The translations under genes were made by a program, and so were the position numbers. From Kangiella shandongensis (GTDB lineage: Bacteria > Pseudomonadota > Gammaproteobacteria > Enterobacterales > Kangiellaceae), in the NCBI RefSeq assembly GCF_020005365.1, contig NZ_JACNML010000005.1, positions 1-64,000 of the forward strand: a DNA stretch of 64,000 bases, written 5' to 3'. The notes below the pieces were generated by a model, which searched no databases, was not told the origin of the DNA, and saw only the letters and a program-made list of their open reading frames with translations. How positions within the stretch are numbered: position 1 is the stretch's first letter; every line of letters starts with the position of its first letter. Of the stretch, positions 9,436 through 18,159 are shown one piece after another.

Positions 9436-9653
9436 TGCTCTTAACTCTTGATTATCCTAGAAAAAGCTATTTTCGCCCAGGAATAATAACACTTCACCCC
9501 TTCAAAAAAAACTCAGAAACGTGATACTTTTCTTAAATATACCTTAAAAAATTAAATTATTTATCTTGACGAGCTTGGTTGCTACCGTTACTTTCCCTCT
9601 CTTATGGCTCTGGATCATACCCACTATTAACTACAACACTTTAAGGAAGTACT

Positions 9654-10739
9654 ATGAATAAAAAGATTCTTATACCAATACTGGCTGTAGCTTTCCCACT
9701 AACGGTAGACGCCCAAAGCTTAAAGACTGGTGACACTGTTACTATCACAAATGGCACTTTCACCATACTAGATGCAACCGGCTACCCAGTTTTTACACAT
9801 CAAACAAATTCAAGTAACTTTTCTCGTGACATTGAAGTCATTGACAATAATCGTGTGGCCTTTTGGTCTGACGATGCATTCTCCCCCAGCCTGACAATTT
9901 TCAATGTCACTGATCTTAGTGAAACCAAATATACTTTCCCTGGCTGGTCGACCGTTAACAATATTAGCTATGGAGGGTTGGCAATTGATGGTGATCAGCT
10001 ATTCATGACTGATATGTCGACTAGTGGTGCCGAAGCGCGGGGCATCATACGTTTTGATCTTAACAACCAGGCATACAGCCGTTTTGCTGATCATGAAGGC
10101 TACATAGACGTTGCTTTTTCCACAAACGGTTTACTGTACGCACTTAAAGATGACTATTGGGGACATCTCGATATTATCGATCCAACAACAGAAGAGGTTA
10201 TAAATAGTATTAACCTTGATGCTGTCTCACCTCGCGGTGTGGCCGTTGATGCTGATGGCAACTTATATGTAACGGAATGGGGTGGTAATGTTTTGCAGCT
10301 GGATAGTCAAGGCCAACAGCTTCAATCTATCACTGTTAGTAACAATCTTAACGATATAGATGTCAATGCAAGCGGGCTACTAACAGTCACCAATTGGGAA
10401 GGCCAACTTTATGAAGTCGATTTTGCGCAACACAGCAGCTATTTGCTTTATACTGGCAGCAGCTATCAAATGCCTTTCACTGATCCTGTCGACTTCACAC
10501 AAGTAGCTCCTGAATCTCCAACGCTACAAGCTCATTCTTCGCGCAAAGGAAAATGGATAAATACGACCCTCAACTGGTCAACAGCAGCAGAGTCGGTCGA
10601 TATCTATTTCAATGGTTCCATTATTGAAACATCCAGTAGTAACGTTGCTCAATACTCATACAGTAAATTTATCTCGCAAAAATTTGTGGTTTGCAACGCA
10701 GGGACTACTGACTGTTCACAGCCATATATCGCAAACTAA
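9654..10739 (+). CDS. Secreted beta-propeller (NHL/SMP-like) protein, function unknown
   Basis: The 361-residue protein has a cleavable signal peptide (MNKKILIPILAVAFPLTVDAQ) and a repeating pattern of GLAIDGDQLFMTD, VAFSTNGLLYAL, GVAVDADGNLYVTEWGG and DIDVNASGLLTVT. These are successive blades of a six-bladed propeller like NHL or SMP-30 repeats. The last about 65 residues look like a separate fibronectin-like strand module (TTLNWSTAAESVDIYFNG). AAGGAAG at 9643-9649 is a good ribosome binding site. It is divergent from the T6SS operon and stands alone. The substrate or ligand cannot be told from sequence. Confidence 0.7.
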   Translation: MNKKILIPILAVAFPLTVDAQSLKTGDTVTITNGTFTILDATGYPVFTHQTNSSNFSRDIEVIDNNRVAFWSDDAFSPSLTIFNVTDLSETKYTFPGWSTVNNISYGGLAIDGDQLFMTDMSTSGAEARGIIRFDLNNQAYSRFADHEGYIDVAFSTNGLLYALKDDYWGHLDIIDPTTEEVINSINLDAVSPRGVAVDADGNLYVTEWGGNVLQLDSQGQQLQSITVSNNLNDIDVNASGLLTVTNWEGQLYEVDFAQHSSYLLYTGSSYQMPFTDPVDFTQVAPESPTLQAHSSRKGKWINTTLNWSTAAESVDIYFNGSIIETSSSNVAQYSYSKFISQKFVVCNAGTTDCSQPYIAN

Positions 10740-10749
10740 ATAAATCAAT

Positions 10750-10780
10750 GGCTGAAAGCTTATAAAACTAGTTTTCAGCC
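10750..10780 (+). terminator. Stem-loop after the propeller gene
   Basis: GGCTGAAA at 10750-10757 pairs with TTTCAGCC at 10773-10780, followed by TACTTTTCTC. The stem directly follows the stop codon. The T-tract is interrupted, so the terminator call is tentative. Confidence 0.5.
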
Positions 10781-10785
10781 TACTT

Positions 10786-10850
10786 TTCTCAAACTCTCAA
10801 GATAATCTTGCAAGCAACTCCCACCTCATAAAAGTCCTTTGCTCTTAAAT
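10786..10850 (-). pseudogene. Decayed fragment resembling the 3' end of the neighbouring tetR gene
   Basis: About 60 bases here closely match, on the same strand, the 3' end of the intact tetR gene at 11496-11560 (shared blocks CTCAAACTCTCAAG, TAATCTTG and CTCATA). The reading frame is broken by small indels: upstream it reads AKDFYEVGV, against DKAFYEAGV in the intact gene, then it shifts. It appears to be the remnant of a TetR paralogue or a partial duplication. The two copies are direct repeats on either side of the gene at 10997-11422. Confidence 0.6.
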
Positions 10851-10996
10851 CCCTACTCCCGATATAGCGATATCCATACAAGCAGCTTTTCAGGTTAGTG
10901 CACAAAGCGTATTATAAAATATCAGTAGTATATTTTTTGTGCAGCCTTGATGATGGTTGCAGACAGTAGCATTTAACCTATAGGGAGGCAGTATCT

Positions 10997-11422
10997 ATGA
11001 AGTCTCAAGTGGGATTATGGATAGACCAACGACAAGCATTTATAGTTGAGCTAACCGAAGACGAACTCAGAACGAACACAATCGAGTCAAACGTTGAAGA
11101 GCATATCGATCAAAAGAGGGGATCTCGTTCCGCTGCCCCATACACTTCACAGGGGATCTTTGCGGAAGACCATGCTGACCGGCGTTACCAGCAACAGTTA
11201 ACGTTATTTTATCAGAAAATAGCGCAGGAGCTTGATGGTGCAGAGTCGATTTTTATTTTTGGACCCAGTATGGCCAAAAAAGAGCTTTACAAATATTTAG
11301 AGGAAACCACTCTCAGGAACCAGCCCGACATCAAGGTCGAAACCGCCGACCAAATGCCTGAAGTTCAAATTGTTGAGAAAACTAAACAGCACTTCCATTA
11401 CAAAAAAGGTGAACTCGGTTAG
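10997..11422 (+). CDS. Small conserved protein, possibly eRF1/Pelota C-domain-like
   Basis: The 141-residue soluble protein begins SQVGLWIDQRQAFIVEL and contains EEHIDQKRGSR, DRRYQQQLTLFYQKIAQEL, SIFIFGPSMAKKELYKYLEE and VETADQMPEVQIVEKTKQHF. This pattern is common in bacterial conserved hypotheticals that resemble the C-terminal L7Ae-like fold of eRF1/Pelota proteins. That resemblance is a memory-based inference, and no catalytic role follows from it. GGGAGG at 10982-10987 provides a strong ribosome binding site. The gene stands alone, flanked by the tetR fragment on the left and by convergent tetR on the right. Confidence 0.6.
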   Translation: MKSQVGLWIDQRQAFIVELTEDELRTNTIESNVEEHIDQKRGSRSAAPYTSQGIFAEDHADRRYQQQLTLFYQKIAQELDGAESIFIFGPSMAKKELYKYLEETTLRNQPDIKVETADQMPEVQIVEKTKQHFHYKKGELG

Positions 11423-11485
11423 TTCTCAACTTTTTGTTCTACCCTTTCTCCTTGATGCCGGGTGTTTTATTGTTTTTAAGTAAGC

Positions 11486-12112
11486 TTACTTTTCCAGCCT
11501 CAAACTCTCAAGGTAATCTTGTAGGCAAACTCCCGCCTCATAGAAAGCCTTGTCGTTCATATAGCATTTACATTGACCGATAATGCCTTCCATTGCGGCG
11601 ATCAGAAAGCGCGCAACATTGTTTGGCACAACGTCTGGTTTTATATGCCCCTGCTCAACTCCCCGCTGTAGGGTACTTGCTAATGCCTGGTGCCACTCCT
11701 GCCAGATATCGGCAATACGCGTTCGAAACGATTCGTCCAGCGGTGACATTTCCTGCGTTAAGTTATTGAGCGGGCAACCCGTATGCAGCTCATTCGCGCT
11801 GATTTCGTCACGGGCATCTTTTAGCATAGCGATTAAGTCGTCGATAGGACGCTCAATATGTTGCAAAGGTAAAATCCAGCGCTGGTCGATCCAGGGCTTT
11901 AACACCTCGTCGATAACTGCGTGGCCCAACTCTTTTTTACTCGAAAAATGATGATAAAAGGCCCCTTTGGTCAATGATGTTTTCTGTAAAACACCATCCA
12001 CGCGTAAACCCTGATAGCCCTTGAGAAGGATCTCCTCAAAGGCTACCTGTAAAATTTTACCTCGTGTTGCATCAGCATCTCTGACGCTCGCTTTAATCGC
12101 TTCTGCGGACAT
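11486..12112 (-). CDS. TetR-family transcriptional repressor of the exporter operon
   Basis: The 208-residue protein has an N-terminal TetR DNA-binding domain (about 12-60) with the recognition region VLQKTSLTKGAFYHHFSSKKELG, followed by a helical ligand domain with GCPLNNLTQEMSPLDESFR. It is the last gene of a leftward operon: its ATG shares one base with the stop of the LolA-like gene (TAATG). The likely role is ligand-responsive repression of that operon. A candidate operator is listed upstream of the exporter gene. The family call is firm; the ligand is unknown. Confidence 0.88.
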   Translation of the reverse strand: MSAEAIKASVRDADATRGKILQVAFEEILLKGYQGLRVDGVLQKTSLTKGAFYHHFSSKKELGHAVIDEVLKPWIDQRWILPLQHIERPIDDLIAMLKDARDEISANELHTGCPLNNLTQEMSPLDESFRTRIADIWQEWHQALASTLQRGVEQGHIKPDVVPNNVARFLIAAMEGIIGQCKCYMNDKAFYEAGVCLQDYLESLRLEK

Positions 12113-12927
12113 TATCGTGCTCGTTTTAAACTACTCTTATTAAAGTCACTTTCGTCCAATCCAGTGTTAAATTCATATTCAGACCACTTGACGACGGTGC
12201 TCTTGCCGGTCTGATGATTCGTCATGACCTGCTTGTGACCACGCCAATACTTATCTAAGTATAACTTAAAATCAGACACATTCATGGTTTTTAATGCATC
12301 ACCTTTCGTGTCAAAGAATTCTATGCGGTGAACACGGAAGTGCTCCTGATCGATCCAGGTATTGGTTTTACTGTAGCCTGAGTTCTCATAAGTCGGGTAC
12401 GATTCCACCACGTACATTTTTCGTCCATCCAGCTCGTCTTCACGTAAGAATTTGTAGTCATACTTTTCGACTTCGAACGATGACAAGTCTTCATAGGCGA
12501 ACTCACTGCCCATCCAGGGCCCCGACTTATTAGACGACGAGATACGCTTTACGCGTTTCAGCGCTGGTAAAAATAACCACTGATCATCGTTACCTTCGAT
12601 ATGTGAATAGGTCAAAAACGCGGTGCCTTCGACATCACGTGGCTCGTCAAATATGCTCAAGCTTTTATCGCCATCGCCCTCCACTTCGAGGCTTTTCACA
12701 CGAACTTTACGATCGGTCTCGTTACCACTTTTATCACGCAGGATCATGGTCATTTTAGCTTCACTATCGCCCCAGCCCGTATTACGGGCCTTCATTTCTT
12801 TAGCAATAGCCAGACCCTTCGCCTGTGGATCGGTCGCGTCCGTAATCTGCGGATTTACGGATTCGTTCGCTTGCAGCGTCATAGACGCAAAGAACAAACT
12901 GGCTAACATTAATAATGGTTTCATCAA
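12112..12927 (-). CDS. LolA-fold outer membrane lipoprotein-sorting-type protein
   Basis: The 271-residue protein has a signal peptide (MMKPLLMLASLFFASMTLQA) and the blocks DKSLSIFDEPRDVEGTAFL, DDQWLFLPALKRVKRISSS, MGSEFAYEDLS and HFRVHRIEFFD. These mark the LolA-like family annotated as outer membrane lipoprotein-sorting proteins. It is periplasmic and probably carries a hydrophobic ligand. It lies 11 bp after an MMPL/RND exporter, and this pairing is common; the two may hand a lipid-like substrate from the inner to the outer membrane. It is not the housekeeping LolA. Confidence 0.82.
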   Translation of the reverse strand: MMKPLLMLASLFFASMTLQANESVNPQITDATDPQAKGLAIAKEMKARNTGWGDSEAKMTMILRDKSGNETDRKVRVKSLEVEGDGDKSLSIFDEPRDVEGTAFLTYSHIEGNDDQWLFLPALKRVKRISSSNKSGPWMGSEFAYEDLSSFEVEKYDYKFLREDELDGRKMYVVESYPTYENSGYSKTNTWIDQEHFRVHRIEFFDTKGDALKTMNVSDFKLYLDKYWRGHKQVMTNHQTGKSTVVKWSEYEFNTGLDESDFNKSSLKRAR

Positions 12928-12938
12928 TATCTCCTAAT

Positions 12939-15491
12939 TTATTGATTTTGATGGATTAATTCACCTTCTGTCACTTCAGCTTTTTTTGGTTCAAGTAACA
13001 TCAGTAATGGTGGTAATAATAAGAAGTCGATAATCAAGGCGGCTGCCAGTGTGATGCCGGTCAAGATGCCCATATGACTGTTCATCACGTAATGAGACAT
13101 GCCCAACACCAGGAAGCCTAAAACTAAGACAATAGTCGTCACTGTTAGTGCCGTCCCCACAGTATGGAAGGCGTACTTCACTGCCGCGTGGGAATCTAAA
13201 CCCTTTTCGCGCCTCGCGCGCAGGTATTTACTCAGGAAATGCACCGTGTCGTCGACCACGATACCCAGCGTCATGCCAGTCACTACCGATAGACCCATAC
13301 CAATCTGGCCCTGGAACATGGCCCAGATCCCAAAGGCTACTGCCATTGGAATAATGTTCGGAATTAAGCTTAATAGACCCAGCTTCATCGAACGTAACGC
13401 TACGATCAATAATAAGGAAATCAATACCAAAGCCCAGGCGGTACCGGTCAACATTGAATAAATATTGCGCTGACCAACATGAGCAAACATGATCGCTGGA
13501 CTGGAATCTGCAATTTCTAAGCTCGGCGCGTTTTGCTCAAACCAGTGGGCAAACTTCTCCTCCAGCGCAATCACTTCGGTGCTGGAAATATTCTTCAACG
13601 CTAGCTGCACCCGCGTTGCCGACTTGTCGCTATTGAGCTGATTGTTCAGGTCCATTCCTTTCGGCAGCGACATTTCATACATCAGAGTAAACTGTGAGGT
13701 CAGTTGGCGTATACTGGTATTCAACTCTTCCGGTGTTGTCGCCTCCTCTTTGAGCAGACGGTTACACTCCTCCTGCAATGACTGCTTCGGCAGTCGGTAA
13801 CAGGCCTCACGATCGCCGTTCATACTCTTGTTCAGCCGCTTCATGACATCGGTATAACTTTGCACGTGTAGCACTTCCGGCTGCTGTTCAGCGAAAGCCA
13901 CGAATTCTTCCAGCGTATCCATAAACTCGGCTTCGTGAATACCACTATCTTCCCCTGTTTGCAGGTTATAGAACATGGTATAGAGGCCGGTCAGGTTTTC
14001 CGCGGTATAATCCGAATCAACCCGAAAATCGATGGTGGTATCGAAATACTTAACGAACTCATCGTTCAGTTCATTTTTTGGCAGGAAAGCAATAATCGCC
14101 AAACTGATCAGCGCCATAGCCGGCAGCAATAATTTACGTTTGGCGACTACGAAGTCGCCCAGCCGATCCATCATCCTGTAACCGTTACTTTCCGTGGTTT
14201 TGACTTTCGTCGGTAGCAACAACATCACGGCCGGCAGGAACGTCACCGAGAAAATAAAGGCATAACTCACGCCTATCGCCACCGTATTACCCAGGTCACG
14301 CAGTGGCGGCACTTCGCTAAAGTTCATGGTCAGGAAGCCGATAGCGGTAGTGATACTGGTCAGGAAAATCGGCATCATATTGATACGCAAACTTTCAACC
14401 ATGGCATCGTTCTTATTCATGCCATGACGCATATTGTGCAGGTAAGTCACCAACAGATGCACCGAGTCGGCTACCGCCATGGTCGCGACGATCGTCGGTA
14501 CCGAGAACATTGGTCCAGTGAGGAAAATCCCCAGCCAGCCGGCGGCACCCATGGCACTGACAATGGAAAAGATGATGACAAAAAGACTACTAAAAGTACC
14601 GCTGATACTGCGCATCATAAAGAATAGCGCCAACGGAATGACCAGTAACAACATCAAAGGCGTCAACGTCATCATGTCATTCTGCCCAGTTTCGGCAAAT
14701 GCATTGTTCATCATGATAACGCCCGTCAGACGCACTTCCAGATTCGGGTTACGCTCCATCAATTCATCACGGAGCTGGCGCACGTGAGCGGTAATTTTCG
14801 GCACAGCACCCAAGATTTCCGCTTTTTTCGCGTCCCAGGCTTCACCTTCCAGCCCTTCCAGATCCGGATCGGACGGAATTTGTACCGTCACATTGACCGC
14901 GGTAACGCTTTTGTCGGGATTAATGATGCGGTTAACGAGCTGCGGCTCGTTAACCACAATATCGGACAGCCGTTCGATCTGCTTATCGCTGAGATCATCA
15001 ATCATCTGCGGTGTCACCGACTCATGCTCACACTGGCTATCAAAGTCAGCTGACTTATCGGGCACGCAAAGCAGCGCACCAACCAGCATATAATCTTCGT
15101 CTTCTGGCGTGACCCAGGTATGCTGATAGTTGGTAATCGAATCGACACGAGTCGAGTAAGGAATTTGCCAGCCCTGCTCCGTCAGCCATTGAATGCTTTT
15201 CAGGGTCTCCCGATCAAACACCGTACCTTCTTTCGGCGTCAAGACAAACATGACATTATCGGCTTTGTCGTAAGTATTTTGAATGTTCTCAAAATCCACT
15301 AACTGTGGATTATCCTCAGAGAAAAACACTCGATAATCGGTTTTGATTTCCAGCTTGCTGCTGCCAAACGCCGTCAGAACCAATAAAACAATGGAGCTTA
15401 ACAATACAAACCAGCGGTGATTGACAATAAAACGCCCAAATTTTACGGTTTTATTGTCTTTGTTATGAGAATTTTGATGCGTGTCAGACAT
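12939..15491 (-). CDS. MMPL/RND-superfamily exporter
   Basis: The 850-residue membrane protein has the RND layout: one N-terminal membrane helix (WFVLLSSIVLLVLTAFGSS), a large periplasmic loop, a six-helix bundle around 275-425, a second helix and loop, and a final helix bundle around 675-830. The sequences GMTLGIVVDDTVHFLSKYLRARR and TIVATMAVADSVHLLVTY are the two family motif 4-type segments with the Asp residues used for proton coupling. It heads an operon with a LolA-like protein and a TetR regulator. A lipid or hydrophobic substrate is likely but is inferred only from family and partner. Confidence 0.87.
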   Translation of the reverse strand: MSDTHQNSHNKDNKTVKFGRFIVNHRWFVLLSSIVLLVLTAFGSSKLEIKTDYRVFFSEDNPQLVDFENIQNTYDKADNVMFVLTPKEGTVFDRETLKSIQWLTEQGWQIPYSTRVDSITNYQHTWVTPEDEDYMLVGALLCVPDKSADFDSQCEHESVTPQMIDDLSDKQIERLSDIVVNEPQLVNRIINPDKSVTAVNVTVQIPSDPDLEGLEGEAWDAKKAEILGAVPKITAHVRQLRDELMERNPNLEVRLTGVIMMNNAFAETGQNDMMTLTPLMLLLVIPLALFFMMRSISGTFSSLFVIIFSIVSAMGAAGWLGIFLTGPMFSVPTIVATMAVADSVHLLVTYLHNMRHGMNKNDAMVESLRINMMPIFLTSITTAIGFLTMNFSEVPPLRDLGNTVAIGVSYAFIFSVTFLPAVMLLLPTKVKTTESNGYRMMDRLGDFVVAKRKLLLPAMALISLAIIAFLPKNELNDEFVKYFDTTIDFRVDSDYTAENLTGLYTMFYNLQTGEDSGIHEAEFMDTLEEFVAFAEQQPEVLHVQSYTDVMKRLNKSMNGDREACYRLPKQSLQEECNRLLKEEATTPEELNTSIRQLTSQFTLMYEMSLPKGMDLNNQLNSDKSATRVQLALKNISSTEVIALEEKFAHWFEQNAPSLEIADSSPAIMFAHVGQRNIYSMLTGTAWALVLISLLLIVALRSMKLGLLSLIPNIIPMAVAFGIWAMFQGQIGMGLSVVTGMTLGIVVDDTVHFLSKYLRARREKGLDSHAAVKYAFHTVGTALTVTTIVLVLGFLVLGMSHYVMNSHMGILTGITLAAALIIDFLLLPPLLMLLEPKKAEVTEGELIHQNQ

Positions 15492-15568
15492 GTTTAATCC
15501 CTTTTCCTTTGTTAGGGTCTGTTGATCTTGGTGCCATCGGTAAGATAGGAGTTGCTATTTAATAACAA

Positions 15569-15582
15569 ACCAACTAGTCTGT
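15569..15582. promoter_or_regulatory. Candidate TetR operator, imperfect palindrome centred on ACTAGT
   Basis: ACCAACTAGTCTGT is an imperfect palindrome of the form ACNNACTAGTNNGT, about 80 bp upstream of the exporter start in the divergent gap 15492-15621. Palindromes of this type are typical of TetR regulators, and the operon's own repressor is the obvious binder. No binding evidence exists. Confidence 0.35.
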
Positions 15583-15621
15583 CAACAACGTAGCACACAC
15601 TTTTCAGACAAAGAATCAGAC

Positions 15622-15972
15622 ATGAAAACATTAAAAGAAAAGTTTAAAAGCGAGTTATCTTTAGGTAAAGAATATTATATAAAACAAGAGCTTAATAAAG
15701 CATTCTATTATTTAGAACGGGCCCATATTTTATCCCAGCCGCACTATGGTCGGCACGTACTGAGCCATTACTGGATGTTGCGCGTCGGGATTAAGCGCTT
15801 CGACGTTAAAGAAGTTTTTGGTCAGATGATTCGAATTATCGGCTCAATCGGTTCCCTGTTTGGAAAGTATCCGCTTGGCAATACGGGGGGCGCCAACGTC
15901 TCCCCTTTTAAACCCATGCCAATCCCCGACGACTTAAAACTTTATTTAATGCCAAGTCCTCGACAGGAATGA
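15622..15972 (+). CDS. DUF3703-family protein
   Basis: The 116-residue soluble protein has the features of DUF3703 proteins: an amphipathic N-terminus, the block LNKAFYYLERAHILSQPHYGRHVLSHYWML, and a C-terminal GNTGGANVSPFKPMPIP motif. The family has no established function. The gene is divergent from the MMPL exporter operon and may share its regulatory region, but nothing in its sequence links the two. Confidence 0.75.
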   Translation: MKTLKEKFKSELSLGKEYYIKQELNKAFYYLERAHILSQPHYGRHVLSHYWMLRVGIKRFDVKEVFGQMIRIIGSIGSLFGKYPLGNTGGANVSPFKPMPIPDDLKLYLMPSPRQE

Positions 15973-16007
15973 AATACCAGTTACCACTCAGCCCATGCCA
16001 GTTTTGT

Positions 16008-16069
16008 CTTGTCAGCTTCGCAACAACGTAATACTCTAATCCCCCTATTGATTACGGCGGGCTGACAAG
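16008..16069. repeat. 9-bp inverted repeat in the leader of the DUF1415 gene
   Basis: CTTGTCAGC at 16008-16016 is the exact reverse complement of GCTGACAAG at 16061-16069. The right arm covers the place where a ribosome binding site would be. It could fold in the mRNA leader or be coincidental. Confidence 0.3.
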
Positions 16070-16073
16070 CTTT

Positions 16074-16640
16074 ATGACATCACTAATCCCGGAAGAAAAC
16101 ATCATTGCCTCAGTGCGTTATTGGCTGTCGCAAACCGTTATTGGCTATAACTTTTGCCCTTTTGCTCGTCGTGAACTTGTCAAAAATAGTATTAATTATC
16201 GCGTATCGTCAGCTAATAGTATCGAAAATTCGCTTTATGAGCTGGTTGAGGAATTACAAACGCTCGATCACAATGCCTGTGTCGAAACCAGTCTGTTAAT
16301 CTTCCCTCAGAGCTTTGATGCCTTTGAGGATTATCTGGATCTGGTGGAGTACGGCAACCAGTTATTTGAGCGACTCGAGTACACGGGCACCTACCAAATT
16401 GCCAGCTTTCATCCTGACTACTGCTTTGATGGTCTGGAAAGCGATGATCCGGCAAACTACACCAATCGTTCACCCTATCCCATCTTACATATCCTGAGAG
16501 AAGCCAGTCTGGAAAAAGCCCTGAAAAACTACGATGATCCTGAATCCATTCCCCAGAACAACATTGAGCTTGCCAGAGAGAAAGGGAAAGCTCACTTTGA
16601 ACACATATTAAAACAAGCTAAAAAGGCCAAACTGGACTAG
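16074..16640 (+). CDS. DUF1415-family protein
   Basis: The 188-residue cytosolic protein carries the DUF1415 hallmarks: VRYWLSQTVIGYNFCPFARRE at the N-terminus, SLLIFPQSFDAFEDYLD in the middle and YQIASFHPDYCFDGL toward the end. The family's conserved Cys and His residues (NFCPFA, FHPDYCF) suggest a metal or active site, but no activity is established. No clear ribosome binding site precedes the ATG; instead a 9-bp inverted repeat (16008-16016 and 16061-16069) ends five bases before it. Confidence 0.82.
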   Translation: MTSLIPEENIIASVRYWLSQTVIGYNFCPFARRELVKNSINYRVSSANSIENSLYELVEELQTLDHNACVETSLLIFPQSFDAFEDYLDLVEYGNQLFERLEYTGTYQIASFHPDYCFDGLESDDPANYTNRSPYPILHILREASLEKALKNYDDPESIPQNNIELAREKGKAHFEHILKQAKKAKLD

Positions 16641-16661
16641 GGCAATATCTTATGCCAACAA

Positions 16662-17288
16662 CTATCGGTTCAAAATAGTCGCAATCTTTTCTTGTAATTC
16701 GGGCAGCAGGCTTTGCTCAAACCAAGGATTTTTCTTTAGCCAGATATTATTGCGTGGGCTAGGGTGGGGCAATGGGAAGTAATTTACTGCTTTTTCGATG
16801 CCATTATCGATGTTTTTGGCGCTTTTAACCTCTATTTTCTGATATTTACGCCAGTCTTTTACCACCGGTGTTATCGCCTGCGATTTTTTTACTCCCAGGT
16901 GCCATTGCAGCGCATAGTGTCCGATCACTACCACCAGCTCCAGATCAGCTAGTTCTTTTAGCAGTCGATGTTGCCAGGTCTGAGCACATACTGGACGAGG
17001 AGGGAGGTCACCAGATTTACCTTTGCCGGGATAGCAAAAGCCCATCGGTAAAATGGCGAACTGCTGCGGATCGTAAAAAGCTTCTTCATCCACCCCAAGC
17101 CACTGCCGCAGGCGAACACCGCTGGCATCGTCGAACGGGCGGCCATGGCCGTGCGTTATCTGCCCTGGCGCCTGGCCGGCAATGAGTACCCTGGCATTTT
17201 TACCAAACTGAAAAATAGGTTTTGGTCCCAATGGTAAGTCTTCACAAATGGTGCAGGCTTTAACTTCGTCGACCAATCTTTGGCTCAT
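16662..17288 (-). CDS. Uracil-DNA glycosylase-superfamily protein
   Basis: The 208-residue protein shows the UDG-superfamily signature: motif A as AGQAPGQITHGHGRPFDD near the N-terminus and motif B as HPSPRNN near the C-terminus. An N-terminal CTIC pair plus later cysteines in GFCYPG and RPVCAQTW resemble iron-sulfur-type UDGs, but a cluster is not proven. It may excise uracil or another damaged base. The start overlaps the stop of the pseudouridine synthase gene by four bases (ATGA), so the two are coupled. Confidence 0.8.
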   Translation of the reverse strand: MSQRLVDEVKACTICEDLPLGPKPIFQFGKNARVLIAGQAPGQITHGHGRPFDDASGVRLRQWLGVDEEAFYDPQQFAILPMGFCYPGKGKSGDLPPRPVCAQTWQHRLLKELADLELVVVIGHYALQWHLGVKKSQAITPVVKDWRKYQKIEVKSAKNIDNGIEKAVNYFPLPHPSPRNNIWLKKNPWFEQSLLPELQEKIATILNR

Positions 17289-18118
17289 GAGATTAGACTA
17301 TAGTATTTTTTTTCGCCGGAAACAGGGCATGTAAACATCAATTTTGCTGCTTTTAACTGCAGATCGATATCATCCAGTTCAGCCCCACCGTGCAGCCTGT
17401 CGCCCAGGATGGGGCAGCCGATACTTGCCAGGTGTTTTCTGATCTGGTGCTTACGTCCCGTTTCAATACTCACCTCCAGCAGGCTATTCTCCCCCTCAAC
17501 CGCCAGTTCTTTAATGTGGCTCTTCGCCGGTTTTCCATCAATAGCTTCGGACACGGTTAACTCTGGCCGTGGCAAACGCCCCCGTACGCGGGCATGATAG
17601 ATCTTCTCAACTTCTCGCTTAGCGAATAACTGTGACAGGGCCGCGGCTGTCTTCTTATTATGAGCCACAACCATTAAGCCACTGGCAGCTCGATCCAGTC
17701 GATGTACAATAAAGCTCTGCCGATGATAATCAAAATACTGTTCAACCAGACGCCCAATAGAGCAGTGATCTCCCCACTTGGAGCCCTGAGCCCATACGCC
17801 GTAAGGCTTATTCCATACCGAATAATCGCCTTCATCGGCCACCAGCTCCGGGTGCGCTACCGTTTCTGCCAAAATATGCGGGTTATAGTATAAAAAGAGT
17901 TGATCGCCTTCTTTCAGCTTGCTGTTCTTGCGGCGGATAGGGCGCGCAGCCCCTTTTTTATGTTTGTTTTTTGCCAGCCACACGGCACCTTTACTCATCG
18001 CCTCTTTGATCTTCTGTTTTGACAAACCGCTCTCATCAGCTAATAATTCAAGCGGGTTTTGTTCAGAAGAGGTGACCCCAACATGTACCTCTAGACTCGA
18101 GCTGACTGTTTCTATCAT
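17285..18118 (-). CDS. RluA-family RNA pseudouridine synthase
   Basis: The protein converts specific uridines in RNA to pseudouridine. The catalytic motif HRLDRAASG is at 139-147, with the nucleophile Asp142, followed by VAHNKKTAAALSQLF. The C-terminal ETGRKHQIRKHLASIGCPILGD block is the other family signature. The N-terminal about 90 residues include an S4-like segment (SKQKIKEAMSKGAVW). The 277-residue length is short for RluD and nearer to RluA/TruC types. Which RNA site is modified cannot be told. Confidence 0.85.
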   Translation of the reverse strand: MIETVSSSLEVHVGVTSSEQNPLELLADESGLSKQKIKEAMSKGAVWLAKNKHKKGAARPIRRKNSKLKEGDQLFLYYNPHILAETVAHPELVADEGDYSVWNKPYGVWAQGSKWGDHCSIGRLVEQYFDYHRQSFIVHRLDRAASGLMVVAHNKKTAAALSQLFAKREVEKIYHARVRGRLPRPELTVSEAIDGKPAKSHIKELAVEGENSLLEVSIETGRKHQIRKHLASIGCPILGDRLHGGAELDDIDLQLKAAKLMFTCPVSGEKKYYSLIS

Positions 18119-18159
18119 ATTGATTTAATTAACTCTTTACTACAAAGAAGGATTCGCCA

